Shown: piece after piece, positions 36,576 through 44,357 of the stretch
Layout of the letters: the number at the start of each line of letters is the position of its first letter
How positions within the stretch are numbered: the stretch's first letter is position 1
Assembly: GCA_002452745.1 (NCBI GenBank)
Contig: DKFC01000003.1
Coordinates: 1 to 64,000 of the forward strand
Reading direction: 5' to 3'
Source of the DNA: Firmicutes bacterium UBA6806
GTDB lineage: Bacteria > Bacillota > Clostridia > Peptostreptococcales > Acidaminobacteraceae
Length of the DNA: 64,000 nucleotides
The notes under the pieces: generated by a model
What the model was told of the DNA's origin: nothing
The model's input: only the letters and a program-made list of their open reading frames with translations
Databases searched by the model: none
Translations under genes and position numbers: made by a program

Positions 36576-37859
36576 CTATTGTAATATTTCTCTCTCAGCC
36601 ACCAAATTATTTTTTGGAATCAATATATTGAAACTCGTACTAACACCCTTTTGCGACTCCACAGATAGACGTCCCCCCAGTATCTCCTCTATCAAATACT
36701 TGGCATGTGTCAGTCCAATTCCGGACGACATAATGCCATTGACCTCATTGTATTTTGTGGAGTACCCCGGTTCGAAAATCAGCGAGATGTCCACTTCATC
36801 TATCCCCTCTCCATCATCAAAGACGCTGATAAAAATCACGTCATCATGCAGATTTTCATAAATGCTAATCATACCTTCCATTTCAATTGCCTCAATTGAA
36901 TTCACCACGAGATTGTTCAAAATTGAAATCAGAGTGAAATACTCTGTGGTCTTAAAATTATAGAAATTATTGACTTTAAAAGCGATTTTCTTCCCCTTTG
37001 ACTCTGAAAGCTTTCGATTTGTCTCTGTGACAATGCTGAGTATTTCAAAAAAATCCATCTGAAAATCAGATGTCTCTTCAATGCTCTTCTCAATGCCCGC
37101 AATGACACGGGTATAATCCTTCTTAATCTCATGAATGTCCTTTGAAACTGTTAAAATAGCCGCTTTTTCGTCGCCATTTTCAAGTTTCTCGTAGATTTCA
37201 AAACTCCTTCTCATGGCATCTTCAATGTCATTTTTCGATTTTCTGAGAAAAAAAAGTTCTGTTTTCAAACTAGACATCAATACGATTTTTTCGACGAATT
37301 TTTGATGTTTCTGCTTCTCTGACACGTGCTGAAAATAGTAATTGGAAATGTAAATCATAACGGTTGTAAACACCGTTCGAAAGAGCCCAATCATAATAAC
37401 TGTATAAATAATCTGTTCAAAATTGGCAATCCGCCACTCCTGTCTTATGATGACCTCGATGCTGTTTGGAATGCTATCGCAAATCCATATGCTTATAAAA
37501 AGCGCCAGTGGATTCTTTAGAAAACTTCGCACATCCAATAAGACAAAGAACAAGCTGTAAAAAATATAAAAAAAGACAGCCGGATAATAAATGTGAAAGG
37601 CGTCCATAATTGTTCCATTTTGATTAAAGACAAATACACTGCTCCTGACAAAGAATGTCATGAGTCCCACCAGATTAATTGTGGCAAGTGGATTGATTTC
37701 TTTAAAAGTCAACATAAGGACGTTCAATACTGCAACTGCAAAAGTGAGTCTAAATTCCGATCCAAAAGGTGTAAAGTAAATCTGTCCCATAAAAGTGGTA
37801 AAAACTGCTACTAATATTGTTTTTTCAATACTTCTAGAATGCTCATTCAATATTCCCAA
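36576..37859 (-). CDS. Sensor histidine kinase, GlnK/YcbA-like
   Basis: A 427-residue membrane kinase. About six hydrophobic segments fill residues 12-180, then a helical DHp-like region with the probable phospho-His in DIHEIKKDYTRV, then a HATPase domain with N box NNLVVNSIEAI, G1 DDGEGI, F box FEPGYSTK and G2 SGIGLTHAK. This architecture matches the glutamine-responsive GlnK of Bacillus; the ligand here is unproven. Start is TTG with GGGGG 7 nt upstream. Confidence 0.85.
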   Translation of the reverse strand: MGILNEHSRSIEKTILVAVFTTFMGQIYFTPFGSEFRLTFAVAVLNVLMLTFKEINPLATINLVGLMTFFVRSSVFVFNQNGTIMDAFHIYYPAVFFYIFYSLFFVLLDVRSFLKNPLALFISIWICDSIPNSIEVIIRQEWRIANFEQIIYTVIMIGLFRTVFTTVMIYISNYYFQHVSEKQKHQKFVEKIVLMSSLKTELFFLRKSKNDIEDAMRRSFEIYEKLENGDEKAAILTVSKDIHEIKKDYTRVIAGIEKSIEETSDFQMDFFEILSIVTETNRKLSESKGKKIAFKVNNFYNFKTTEYFTLISILNNLVVNSIEAIEMEGMISIYENLHDDVIFISVFDDGEGIDEVDISLIFEPGYSTKYNEVNGIMSSGIGLTHAKYLIEEILGGRLSVESQKGVSTSFNILIPKNNLVAEREILQ

Positions 37860-37960
37860 CGCATTTCCCCCAGTGTCATCTCATCAGAAAATTGTATCTA
37901 TAGTTTAACATATTCTTTTCGAAAATGACATATGCCTTATTTTTCTGACTTTCTCTCTAT

Positions 37961-38005
37961 AAAAAAAATGGCATTTTTCAAAGCATTGAAGCCTTGAAAA
38001 TGCCA
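37961..38005 (-). terminator. Intrinsic terminator of the aminotransferase gene
   Basis: TGGCATTTTCAAgGC pairs with GCtTTGAAAAATGCCA across a 6-nt loop, followed by eight T on minus. Confidence 0.9.
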
Positions 38006-38027
38006 CTATTTACGTTTAAATTAACGA

Positions 38028-39221
38028 TTATTTATATTTATCACAAAAGTTATTAATGCGAGATAAACCCTCTTTGATGTTTTCCATACTGGTTGCATAT
38101 GAGAGTCTAATGTAGTCATCAGCACCAAATGCAATTCCAGGAATAACAGCAACATTTGAAGTTTCAAGCAATACAGATGCAAATTCCACCGAATCCTTAA
38201 CTTCTTTTCCCTCAATTGTCATGCCTTTGAAATGACTTATATCCACCATGACATAAAATGCACCATCTGGTTCAACACATGAAACCGCAGGAATCGACTT
38301 AATGGTTTCAACCATATACTGACGGCGTTCATCAAAAGCCTTTCTCATTTCCTCAATTGGAGATTGGTCTCCATTTAGAGCTTCAATACTTGCATATTGG
38401 GCAATGGTGTTTGGATTTGAAGTGGCATGAGATTGAATATTCCCCATGACTTTGGCAATTTCAACACTGCTGGCAGTGTACCCAATTCTCCATCCTGTCA
38501 TGGCGTACGCCTTGCTGAGACCATTTATGACAATTGTCCTCTCCTTGTAAGCCTCTGAGAGCGCTGCCACTGAATAGTGTTTTTCTCCATAAATCAATTT
38601 TTCATATATTTCATCTGAAATAATATAAAGGTCATGTCGAACTGCAAACTCTCCAATTTCAGTGAGTTCATCTTTTGAATAGACCGTTCCTGTTGGATTG
38701 TTCGGGCTGTTTATGATAATTGCCTTTGTCTTCTCCGTTACAGCTGACTCAAGATCTGCTGTCTTCACCTTAAATTTATTTGCAGCATCCGACTCTACAA
38801 GTACTGGAACGCCATCTGCCATTTTTACCAGTTCATAATAACTAACCCAATAAGGCGATGGTATAATCACTTCATCTCCTGGATTAAGGAGTGCCTGAAG
38901 CGAGTTAAATAAAGAATGCTTCGCACCAGATGACACGACGATATTTTCCTGTTTATAGTCGAGAGCATTATCTCGCTTTAATTTCGCACAGATTGCCGTT
39001 TTAAGTTCCGGTAATCCAGACGCAGCTGTATAGCCATTGCCGCCTTTTTCTATGCGATTAATTGCAGCTGTTCTAATGTATTCAGGTGTGTTAAAATCAG
39101 GCTCTCCTGCGCTGAAACTAACTACATCTACGCCACTCTCTTTCAGTTGTTTCGCCTTGGCTGTAATTGCCAATGTCATGGATGCTGAAATTCCACAATT
39201 TTTAGTTGATAGACTCTTCAT
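38028..39221 (-). CDS. Pyridoxal phosphate-dependent aminotransferase, aspartate aminotransferase type
   Basis: A 397-residue fold type I aminotransferase of the I-gamma subgroup. Seen are FSAGEPDFNTP, the substrate/cofactor segment INSPNNPTG, YIISDEIYEKL, and the PLP-binding Lys in SKAYAMTGWRIGY, plus a C-terminal Arg in IRLSYATS. Likely aspartate:2-oxoglutarate transfer, though prephenate or alanine activity is also common in this group. GGAGGG lies 6 nt before the ATG. Monocistronic with its own promoter and terminator. Confidence 0.9.
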   Translation of the reverse strand: MKSLSTKNCGISASMTLAITAKAKQLKESGVDVVSFSAGEPDFNTPEYIRTAAINRIEKGGNGYTAASGLPELKTAICAKLKRDNALDYKQENIVVSSGAKHSLFNSLQALLNPGDEVIIPSPYWVSYYELVKMADGVPVLVESDAANKFKVKTADLESAVTEKTKAIIINSPNNPTGTVYSKDELTEIGEFAVRHDLYIISDEIYEKLIYGEKHYSVAALSEAYKERTIVINGLSKAYAMTGWRIGYTASSVEIAKVMGNIQSHATSNPNTIAQYASIEALNGDQSPIEEMRKAFDERRQYMVETIKSIPAVSCVEPDGAFYVMVDISHFKGMTIEGKEVKDSVEFASVLLETSNVAVIPGIAFGADDYIRLSYATSMENIKEGLSRINNFCDKYK

Positions 39222-39253
39222 ATGATTCCCTCCATTTCGCTGAGTTCATCTTC

Positions 39254-39282
39254 ATTATAACAACTCTATGCTTATGTGTACA
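39254..39282 (-). promoter_or_regulatory. Promoter of the aminotransferase gene
   Basis: On minus TGTACA, 17 bp, TATAAT preceded by TGT (extended -10). Confidence 0.7.
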
Positions 39283-39376
39283 CGCTATGATTTAACTAAT
39301 ATGAAAAATTCATATTTTATAGTAAAGTTTTTTCAAACAAACACCTTACAAAATAAAGGCAACTTTCGTTTGCAAA

Positions 39377-39988
39377 TTAGAATTCCACTTTGGGTTCTTT
39401 GATGCATTTAAATGCATTTCCATCAAACTGATACACATGGAGTTTGGCATTTCCCGCCACGTGATAATCTCTTATATTTTCAATCGTCCCATTGTGAAAG
39501 ATAAGTCTCAGCATCATCAACGTGATGCCATGTGTGATAATGATGACCCTTTGCTTAACGCCCTTTTTAAAATGTCTGTGCTTGATATCTTCTGTAAATG
39601 CATGGACTCTATCATAGAGTGTAAAATAATTTTCGCCTTCCTCTATTGAAAAGTTCTCTGGTTCATAAAAATACTGTCTAAAGCGCTCAGGATCATTTGC
39701 CTCTATATCCTTGACAAGCATTCCCTGCCAAGCACCTAAGCCAATTTCTTTAAGCCTCTCATCACAGACAATTTTAGTCGAATCGCCAATGGCGATTTCA
39801 AGGGTTTTATAAGCGCGTTCAGAAGGCGATGAATAATATGCATCGAACGATATAGACTGTAACTCCTGTCCCAATTGATCTGCACTTTCAATCCCCTTTT
39901 CTGTCAGCGGCGAATTAAGCCATCCTTGCATTCTGCCAGCAACATTCCATTCGGTTTGACCGTGCCTTGCAATATAGAGTTCTAACAT
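39377..39988 (-). CDS. Histidine phosphatase family protein
   Basis: A 203-residue enzyme of the phosphoglycerate mutase-like fold. The phospho-His motif RHGQTEWN is at the N-terminus with the Arg of GRMQGW and the Glu of LKEIGLGAWQG, and the second catalytic His in IITHGITLM. It could be a cobalamin pathway phosphatase (CobC-like) or a broad-specificity phosphatase; no pathway genes adjoin to choose between them. Confidence 0.85.
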   Translation of the reverse strand: MLELYIARHGQTEWNVAGRMQGWLNSPLTEKGIESADQLGQELQSISFDAYYSSPSERAYKTLEIAIGDSTKIVCDERLKEIGLGAWQGMLVKDIEANDPERFRQYFYEPENFSIEEGENYFTLYDRVHAFTEDIKHRHFKKGVKQRVIIITHGITLMMLRLIFHNGTIENIRDYHVAGNAKLHVYQFDGNAFKCIKEPKVEF

Positions 39989-40129
39989 TTATGCCTCCTA
40001 CCAATAATTCCTCAATGTTTGAGCTTCTATCATTTTATATGAAAGTCCCATTCGTTGACAAGGGAAATCGCCAAATTCTCATAGAAACATGCATTTTAAT
40101 GATTTTTCAGATGATTTTTTGCGCAAAAA

Positions 40130-40178
40130 CGCCTGCACTGTCCTAATTCAACTGACATTGTCAAATAGACCGCAGGCG
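40130..40178 (-). terminator. Probable terminator of the DUF975 gene
   Basis: CGCCTGC / GCAGGCG closes a long loop containing a smaller TGACaatGTCA hairpin; TTTTTG follows on minus. Confidence 0.6.
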
Positions 40179-40215
40179 CCAAGTGATGGTTTACACCTTC
40201 TTCAAAAGCTGTAAA

Positions 40216-41001
40216 TTAGTATTGGTCATACCAGTTTTCTGAATCTCCATAGACATCTTCATCTGGCTTAAAGCACAATTCTTCTGGTGTACAGAGATTA
40301 CTTCTAACTGCGTTGAGCCTAAGTTTTGAATAAAGTTGAGCTTTGGTGGCATCTACATAGGGATTGACAAACCAAGTACCTATGCCAAACAACAGTGACC
40401 CAAGCAAATACCAGCCTATGAAGGAAAGATCTAAGACAAACATGTCCCATTTTTGATTGCCAGTCATTTTGATGCTGAGCTCAATAGCTCGATCACTGTC
40501 TATATTCGGATTATCCGCCAAAATATACGGCACCATGGAATAAGCGTATGCTTTGATAATCCCCGGTATAATCAGAAGCAAAAACCACAATAAATTATAA
40601 AGACCTTTTATAAACATAGTCTTGACGATATTTCCATAGTATTCCGAATTAAATCCAAAGGCCATTTCACTAACAGTTACTTCACGTTCTGTTCCCCGTA
40701 AAAAGTAGTTTCTTGCTCCAACTTCAAGAATATATCCAATAAAAATTCTCAAAAGGATAAGTGCAACAAAAACAAGTGCACCAATTCCAACAATTGGACC
40801 TGCAACATGCCAAAACGCATCTGGATTGAATTCAGCATTATTGATGTATAATGCCGGATCATGACTAATTTTATTCTCGTTTCTAAAGTTGCCACCTGAT
40901 CCCGTTACAATCATCAGAACAAAACTGACGAAAAATGCTGGCAAATAATGTGTCTTTAAGAACATCTTTGCCTTTCTTTTAAGTTCTTCACGTGTCCACA
41001 T
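40216..41001 (-). CDS. DUF975 family integral membrane protein
   Basis: A 261-residue membrane protein with about five hydrophobic segments. MWTREELKRKAK and the later MFVLDLSFIGWYLLGSL are typical of DUF975, a family of unknown function common in Firmicutes. A longer frame to 41034 is ruled out by the probable transcription start (TATAAT at 41021-41026) and by AAAGGAG 7 nt before the ATG at 41001. Confidence 0.85.
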   Translation of the reverse strand: MWTREELKRKAKMFLKTHYLPAFFVSFVLMIVTGSGGNFRNENKISHDPALYINNAEFNPDAFWHVAGPIVGIGALVFVALILLRIFIGYILEVGARNYFLRGTEREVTVSEMAFGFNSEYYGNIVKTMFIKGLYNLLWFLLLIIPGIIKAYAYSMVPYILADNPNIDSDRAIELSIKMTGNQKWDMFVLDLSFIGWYLLGSLLFGIGTWFVNPYVDATKAQLYSKLRLNAVRSNLCTPEELCFKPDEDVYGDSENWYDQY

Positions 41002-41020
41002 ACAATTACTCCTTTGTGTT

Positions 41021-41026
41021 ATTATA
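41021..41026 (-). promoter_or_regulatory. Candidate -10 of the DUF975 gene
   Basis: A perfect TATAAT on minus about 20 bp before the ATG; the -35 is weak. Confidence 0.5.
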
Positions 41027-41140
41027 TCTATCAAAAGTTTAAAAATAATTTGAAAGATATTAAGAAAACATAAATCCTTTTAAAGTGCCCTATTTATCCC
41101 CATAAAACAATTATCTCATAAGATTCATACCCTTTCAATG

Positions 41141-41169
41141 TTGATGCCAACATATTTCTGCTATATAAT
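41141..41169 (+). promoter_or_regulatory. Promoter of lipB
   Basis: TTGATG, 17 bp, TATAAT on plus, ending about 80 bp before the family-consistent start. Confidence 0.8.
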
Positions 41170-41247
41170 AAAGAAGCCTACAACAATTGCAAATAAAGGC
41201 AATCTAACTTAGAAAGGCATTTGATTTATCAGATGGTACATAAACTT

Positions 41248-41892
41248 ATGAAGTTAATTATAAAAAATTTAGGCACAATCTCCTATGAATCTGCCTATTC
41301 TTATCAGGAAACCTGTCTCAATGAGGTTCAAGGAGGCGCTAGCGACCACTTACTTCTCATGGAACACCCCAAAGTCATTACGCTTGGCCTCCACGCGAAT
41401 CCTGAAAATATACTGCTTTCAGAATCCGAACTCGAAAGACGTGGTTATCAGGTCATCAGCACGAGAAGAGGTGGCGACGTCACTTACCACGGCCCCGGTC
41501 AGCTTGTTGGCTACACGATTTTCAACCTGAAAAAGAATCATGGAGGCAGTATCAAAACTTTTGTCAATCAGTTGGAGCAACTGTTTATTGATTTACTCAA
41601 AACTCATTTTGACATCCATGCAACACGTGATCCCATCAACTCCGGGGTCTTTGTAGGGAACTCAAAGATTCTTGCCATAGGGCTTGCCGTCAGACGAGGT
41701 GTTACCATGCACGGCTTCGCACTAAACGTCAACACTAATCTCGAAGACTTCAAGGCGATTGTCCCCTGCGGTCTTAAGGAGAGAGACGTCACCAGCATCC
41801 ATCGTCTTACATCAAGATATCAGGACATAGAAGCTATTAAACTAGTGGTTGCAAACGCCTTCATCTCCCAATTTGGGTTTGATCCGCTATGA
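41248..41892 (+). CDS. lipB: Lipoyl(octanoyl) transferase
   Basis: A 214-residue enzyme moving octanoyl from acyl carrier protein to lipoyl domains. Seen are the RGGDVTYHGPGQLVGY segment, the catalytic Lys in NSKILAIGLA, MHGFALNVN, and the catalytic Cys in VPCGLKERDVTS. The frame is open back to a TTG at 41221, which has AGAAAGG only 3 nt upstream; the ATG at 41248 matches where the family begins (MKLIIKNLG) but lacks a good ribosome site, so the start is uncertain. No lipA or lipoate-dependent complex is in the window. Confidence 0.92.
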   Translation: MKLIIKNLGTISYESAYSYQETCLNEVQGGASDHLLLMEHPKVITLGLHANPENILLSESELERRGYQVISTRRGGDVTYHGPGQLVGYTIFNLKKNHGGSIKTFVNQLEQLFIDLLKTHFDIHATRDPINSGVFVGNSKILAIGLAVRRGVTMHGFALNVNTNLEDFKAIVPCGLKERDVTSIHRLTSRYQDIEAIKLVVANAFISQFGFDPL

Positions 41893-41978
41893 TTTCGTAG
41901 TGCTAAAATCAAAATTTTACCCTCACTTCTTGTTATTTTTATTTCATGTTGTCGTGTTGCTTCGCCCCATCTAACTAA

Positions 41979-42019
41979 TCTAAAATAAACCTCAGCAACA
42001 TGCTGAGGTTTATTTTAGA
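41979..42019. terminator. Perfect bidirectional terminator between lipB and the flagellin-like gene
   Basis: A 19-bp perfect inverted repeat (TCTAAAATAAACCTCAGCA and its complement) around a 3-nt ACA loop. It lies 87 bp after lipB and about 105 bp after the convergent gene. Confidence 0.9.
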
Positions 42020-42123
42020 CTTAAAAATTCACTTCACGAGAAAGAATAATTTTCGACTAACCGCAAGACGCGTAATCAGCCGATGTTATATATCCGGGGT
42101 AAGGCTTTTCCCCTAAATCCATA

Positions 42124-42837
42124 TTACATCAACAAGTTGAGCTTGCTCTTTTGTGACTCCATTTGAAGTCCCATGGTTGCAATTCTATATTGCTGCAATA
42201 TGGAATTCCTTCTAATGTCCGATATTTGAGTCGTAAAATCCGTTTCTAGGTTAGACCTTGCAGAAAATATATTTTCTGCTGCAATTTGATTTGATCGAAC
42301 TGTGGATTCAAGACCATTGCTCACAGCACCCATCTTGCCTCTGGCATCTGTAATCATTTGTGAGGCTTTTGCAATAGACGCTAAGTCAATTGATTTTGTC
42401 ACATCTAAATCAGCTATTCCAAGCGTTTCAAGAGACGTGTTTTTAAGTTCCATCACCCTTCCCTGATTTCCCGTTTGAATATCCAGGGTATCATTTCCAT
42501 TAAAAATCTTAATTCGATTGAATTCTGTATTTGCTAGAGTGTCACTGATAGAACTTTTTAGCTCTTCAATCTGCGATTGAATCATTTGCCTTTCATCATC
42601 TGTATAAGTGCCATTTCCAGCCTTTACTGCCAATTCCTTAATCTGATTCAACGCATCTGAAGCTGACCCGAGAGCACCATCGGCTGTTTTGAGCAAATCC
42701 CCCACAGATTCAGTATTCCGGCTACCTTGATTATACGCATTTATGGCTGAGGTCATCTTCTGTTCAATGCCAATGTTTGCCGGCTTTTGTCGAAGATTCC
42801 GGATTATAGGATTGAAATTAATTGAATCAATTCTCAT
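42124..42837 (-). CDS. Short flagellin-like protein with atypical N-terminus
   Basis: A 237-residue protein. Residues about 35-125 match the flagellin D1 N-terminal helices (SVGDLLKTADGALGSASDALNQIKELAVKAGNGTYTDDER, then EFNRIKIFNG) and residues about 165-237 the C-terminal D1/D0 helices (GLESTVRSNQIAAENIFSARS). The usual D0 start (MRINxNIxALNT ... GLAIS) is replaced by an unrelated-looking segment (MRIDSINFNPIIRNLRQKP), and the C-terminus LNLLM lacks the usual QANQ segment. It therefore may not polymerise like a major filament flagellin. It is not within a flagellar operon. A strong sigma-A promoter, not a sigma-28 one, precedes it. Confidence 0.75.
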   Translation of the reverse strand: MRIDSINFNPIIRNLRQKPANIGIEQKMTSAINAYNQGSRNTESVGDLLKTADGALGSASDALNQIKELAVKAGNGTYTDDERQMIQSQIEELKSSISDTLANTEFNRIKIFNGNDTLDIQTGNQGRVMELKNTSLETLGIADLDVTKSIDLASIAKASQMITDARGKMGAVSNGLESTVRSNQIAAENIFSARSNLETDFTTQISDIRRNSILQQYRIATMGLQMESQKSKLNLLM

Positions 42838-42868
42838 CGTATCACCACACTTTCAAATACTCCTTTAA

Positions 42869-42896
42869 AATATATACCCATTTCAAATTATGTCAA
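42869..42896 (-). promoter_or_regulatory. Sigma-A promoter of the flagellin-like gene
   Basis: On minus TTGACA, 16 bp, TATATT. No sigma-28 motif (TAAA-N15-GCCGATAA) is present. Confidence 0.75.
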
Positions 42897-42903
42897 CCAT
42901 GAA

Positions 42904-44292
42904 TTAATATCTTTTTAAAGTTCCCATAAGGCCTCGTGCCAATCCACTTCCCAGTGAACGTCCAAAAGAAGACAGTAGCGACTTGGCAACTTTAGTGCCG
43001 AAGGAATCCTTTTTGCGGCCACCCTTTGACTTGGTTTTAGATGACGTGCTTCTCTTTGTCGATCCAGCAGTCTCACGGTTTGAAGTATTTCTCTTTGTCA
43101 GCATTTCATATGCAGAGACGCGATCAATCCGTTCACCGTATTTATCGGCAAGGGATCTATTGGAATAATAGTCACAATCGTCTGTCTTGCCAATCCAGCT
43201 CGCTGGCGGCAATACAACAGCTTCTTCATATGGGAGCGCAACACCATCTCCATCGAGTAGAGAAATGCACACCTCACCAACACCAAATTTAAGCAGTTTA
43301 TCGCTGTTTTCCATTGGGTTCTTAGCATCTTTCATGCGAATGCCATGCTGTATTTTATTGCCAAGTTGCGCCATAATTTCATCTGGAATATCTGTAGGTC
43401 TTTGTGATATGAAAAAGACCGCAACGCCTTTGGAACGAATTAATTTTATAACTTGTTCCATCTTATTGAGCAGCACCTTTGAGATTCCCTTGAAAATCAA
43501 ATGCGCCTCATCAAAGAACAATACCAATTTTGGAACTTCCACATCACCAATTTCAGGTAGGCTTTCATAGAGTTCTGATAGAAGCCAAAGAAGGAATGTA
43601 GAATACAATTTCTCATTTAAAATCAGCTTCTGAGCCGCCATTACATTGATGGTTCCAGGTGTGGCAATCAAATCTGAGAGTTCCAAAGCTCTTTCTCCAA
43701 AGAATTCATCCACTTCCATGTGATTCATTGCAACCAATGCTCTTTGAATCGCCCCCATAGATTGCTTGTTAAGTGTTCCATAAGCCTCTTCAAACGACTT
43801 GTTATTCTCATAGAGATATTTAACCAGCTCAGTTAAGTCCTTGTAATCCAGCAGCAGTAAGCCTTCATCATCTGCTATTTGATAGATGGTGTGAAGGAGG
43901 TTTGTTTGATTGTTGTTGAGTTCAAGCAGTTTTGCCATCAAGGCGGGACCTAAATCGGAAACCGTTGTTCTCACAGGCATTCCAGCTGTACCAAATATGT
44001 CCCAAAAGATTGTCTTAAACGATCTGAAATCTGGAACTGCTAAATTGTGTTTTTCCTGAAACGAATTCAGTTTATCGGTGCATTCTCCCGCTCTTCCAAA
44101 ACTATTTAAATCCCCTTTGACGTCAATTAAAAACACCGAACTTCCCGCCTTTGCCATTTTTTCAGCAAGTCCCTTCAATGTAACTGTCTTACCCGTTCCC
44201 GTTGCGCCTGTTATGAATCCGTGGCGGGTAACCATCTCGCTGTGAAGCGATATCATACCGCCATCTTTCCTCTGTGCAATATCAATTAACAT
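42904..44292 (-). CDS. HerA-like DUF853 ATPase
   Basis: A 462-residue ATPase of the FtsK/HerA fold, DUF853 family. Walker A is GATGTGKTVTL, Walker B LVLFFDEAHLIF, then a QRPTDIP sensor-like segment. The last ~70 residues are a Lys/Ser/Thr-rich tail. HerA relatives pump or unwind DNA during end resection; DUF853 proteins have no settled function. It is the last gene of the group running from the NUDIX gene (48.5 kb) to here, 66 bp after the GNAT-peptidase fusion. Confidence 0.85.
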   Translation of the reverse strand: MLIDIAQRKDGGMISLHSEMVTRHGFITGATGTGKTVTLKGLAEKMAKAGSSVFLIDVKGDLNSFGRAGECTDKLNSFQEKHNLAVPDFRSFKTIFWDIFGTAGMPVRTTVSDLGPALMAKLLELNNNQTNLLHTIYQIADDEGLLLLDYKDLTELVKYLYENNKSFEEAYGTLNKQSMGAIQRALVAMNHMEVDEFFGERALELSDLIATPGTINVMAAQKLILNEKLYSTFLLWLLSELYESLPEIGDVEVPKLVLFFDEAHLIFKGISKVLLNKMEQVIKLIRSKGVAVFFISQRPTDIPDEIMAQLGNKIQHGIRMKDAKNPMENSDKLLKFGVGEVCISLLDGDGVALPYEEAVVLPPASWIGKTDDCDYYSNRSLADKYGERIDRVSAYEMLTKRNTSNRETAGSTKRSTSSKTKSKGGRKKDSFGTKVAKSLLSSFGRSLGSGLARGLMGTLKRY

Positions 44293-44357
44293 GTTCTATG
44301 CCATCCTCTTTTCAATTTAAAACATCACGACTCTTTCTTGGTATATTTTAACATATA

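Noticed and set aside
39276..39283. GTGTACAC palindrome as operator
   Set aside because: It is simply the -35 region (TGTACA) of the aminotransferase promoter; a palindrome this short is expected by chance.
41979..42019. Perfect 41-bp palindrome as attachment or recombination site
   Set aside because: It lies between convergent genes with A/T flanks and no integrase; the terminator reading is sufficient.
42020..42123. Riboswitch or small RNA between the terminator and the flagellin-like gene
   Set aside because: It is only the 3' tail of the minus-strand gene; no conserved element or stable fold was recognised.
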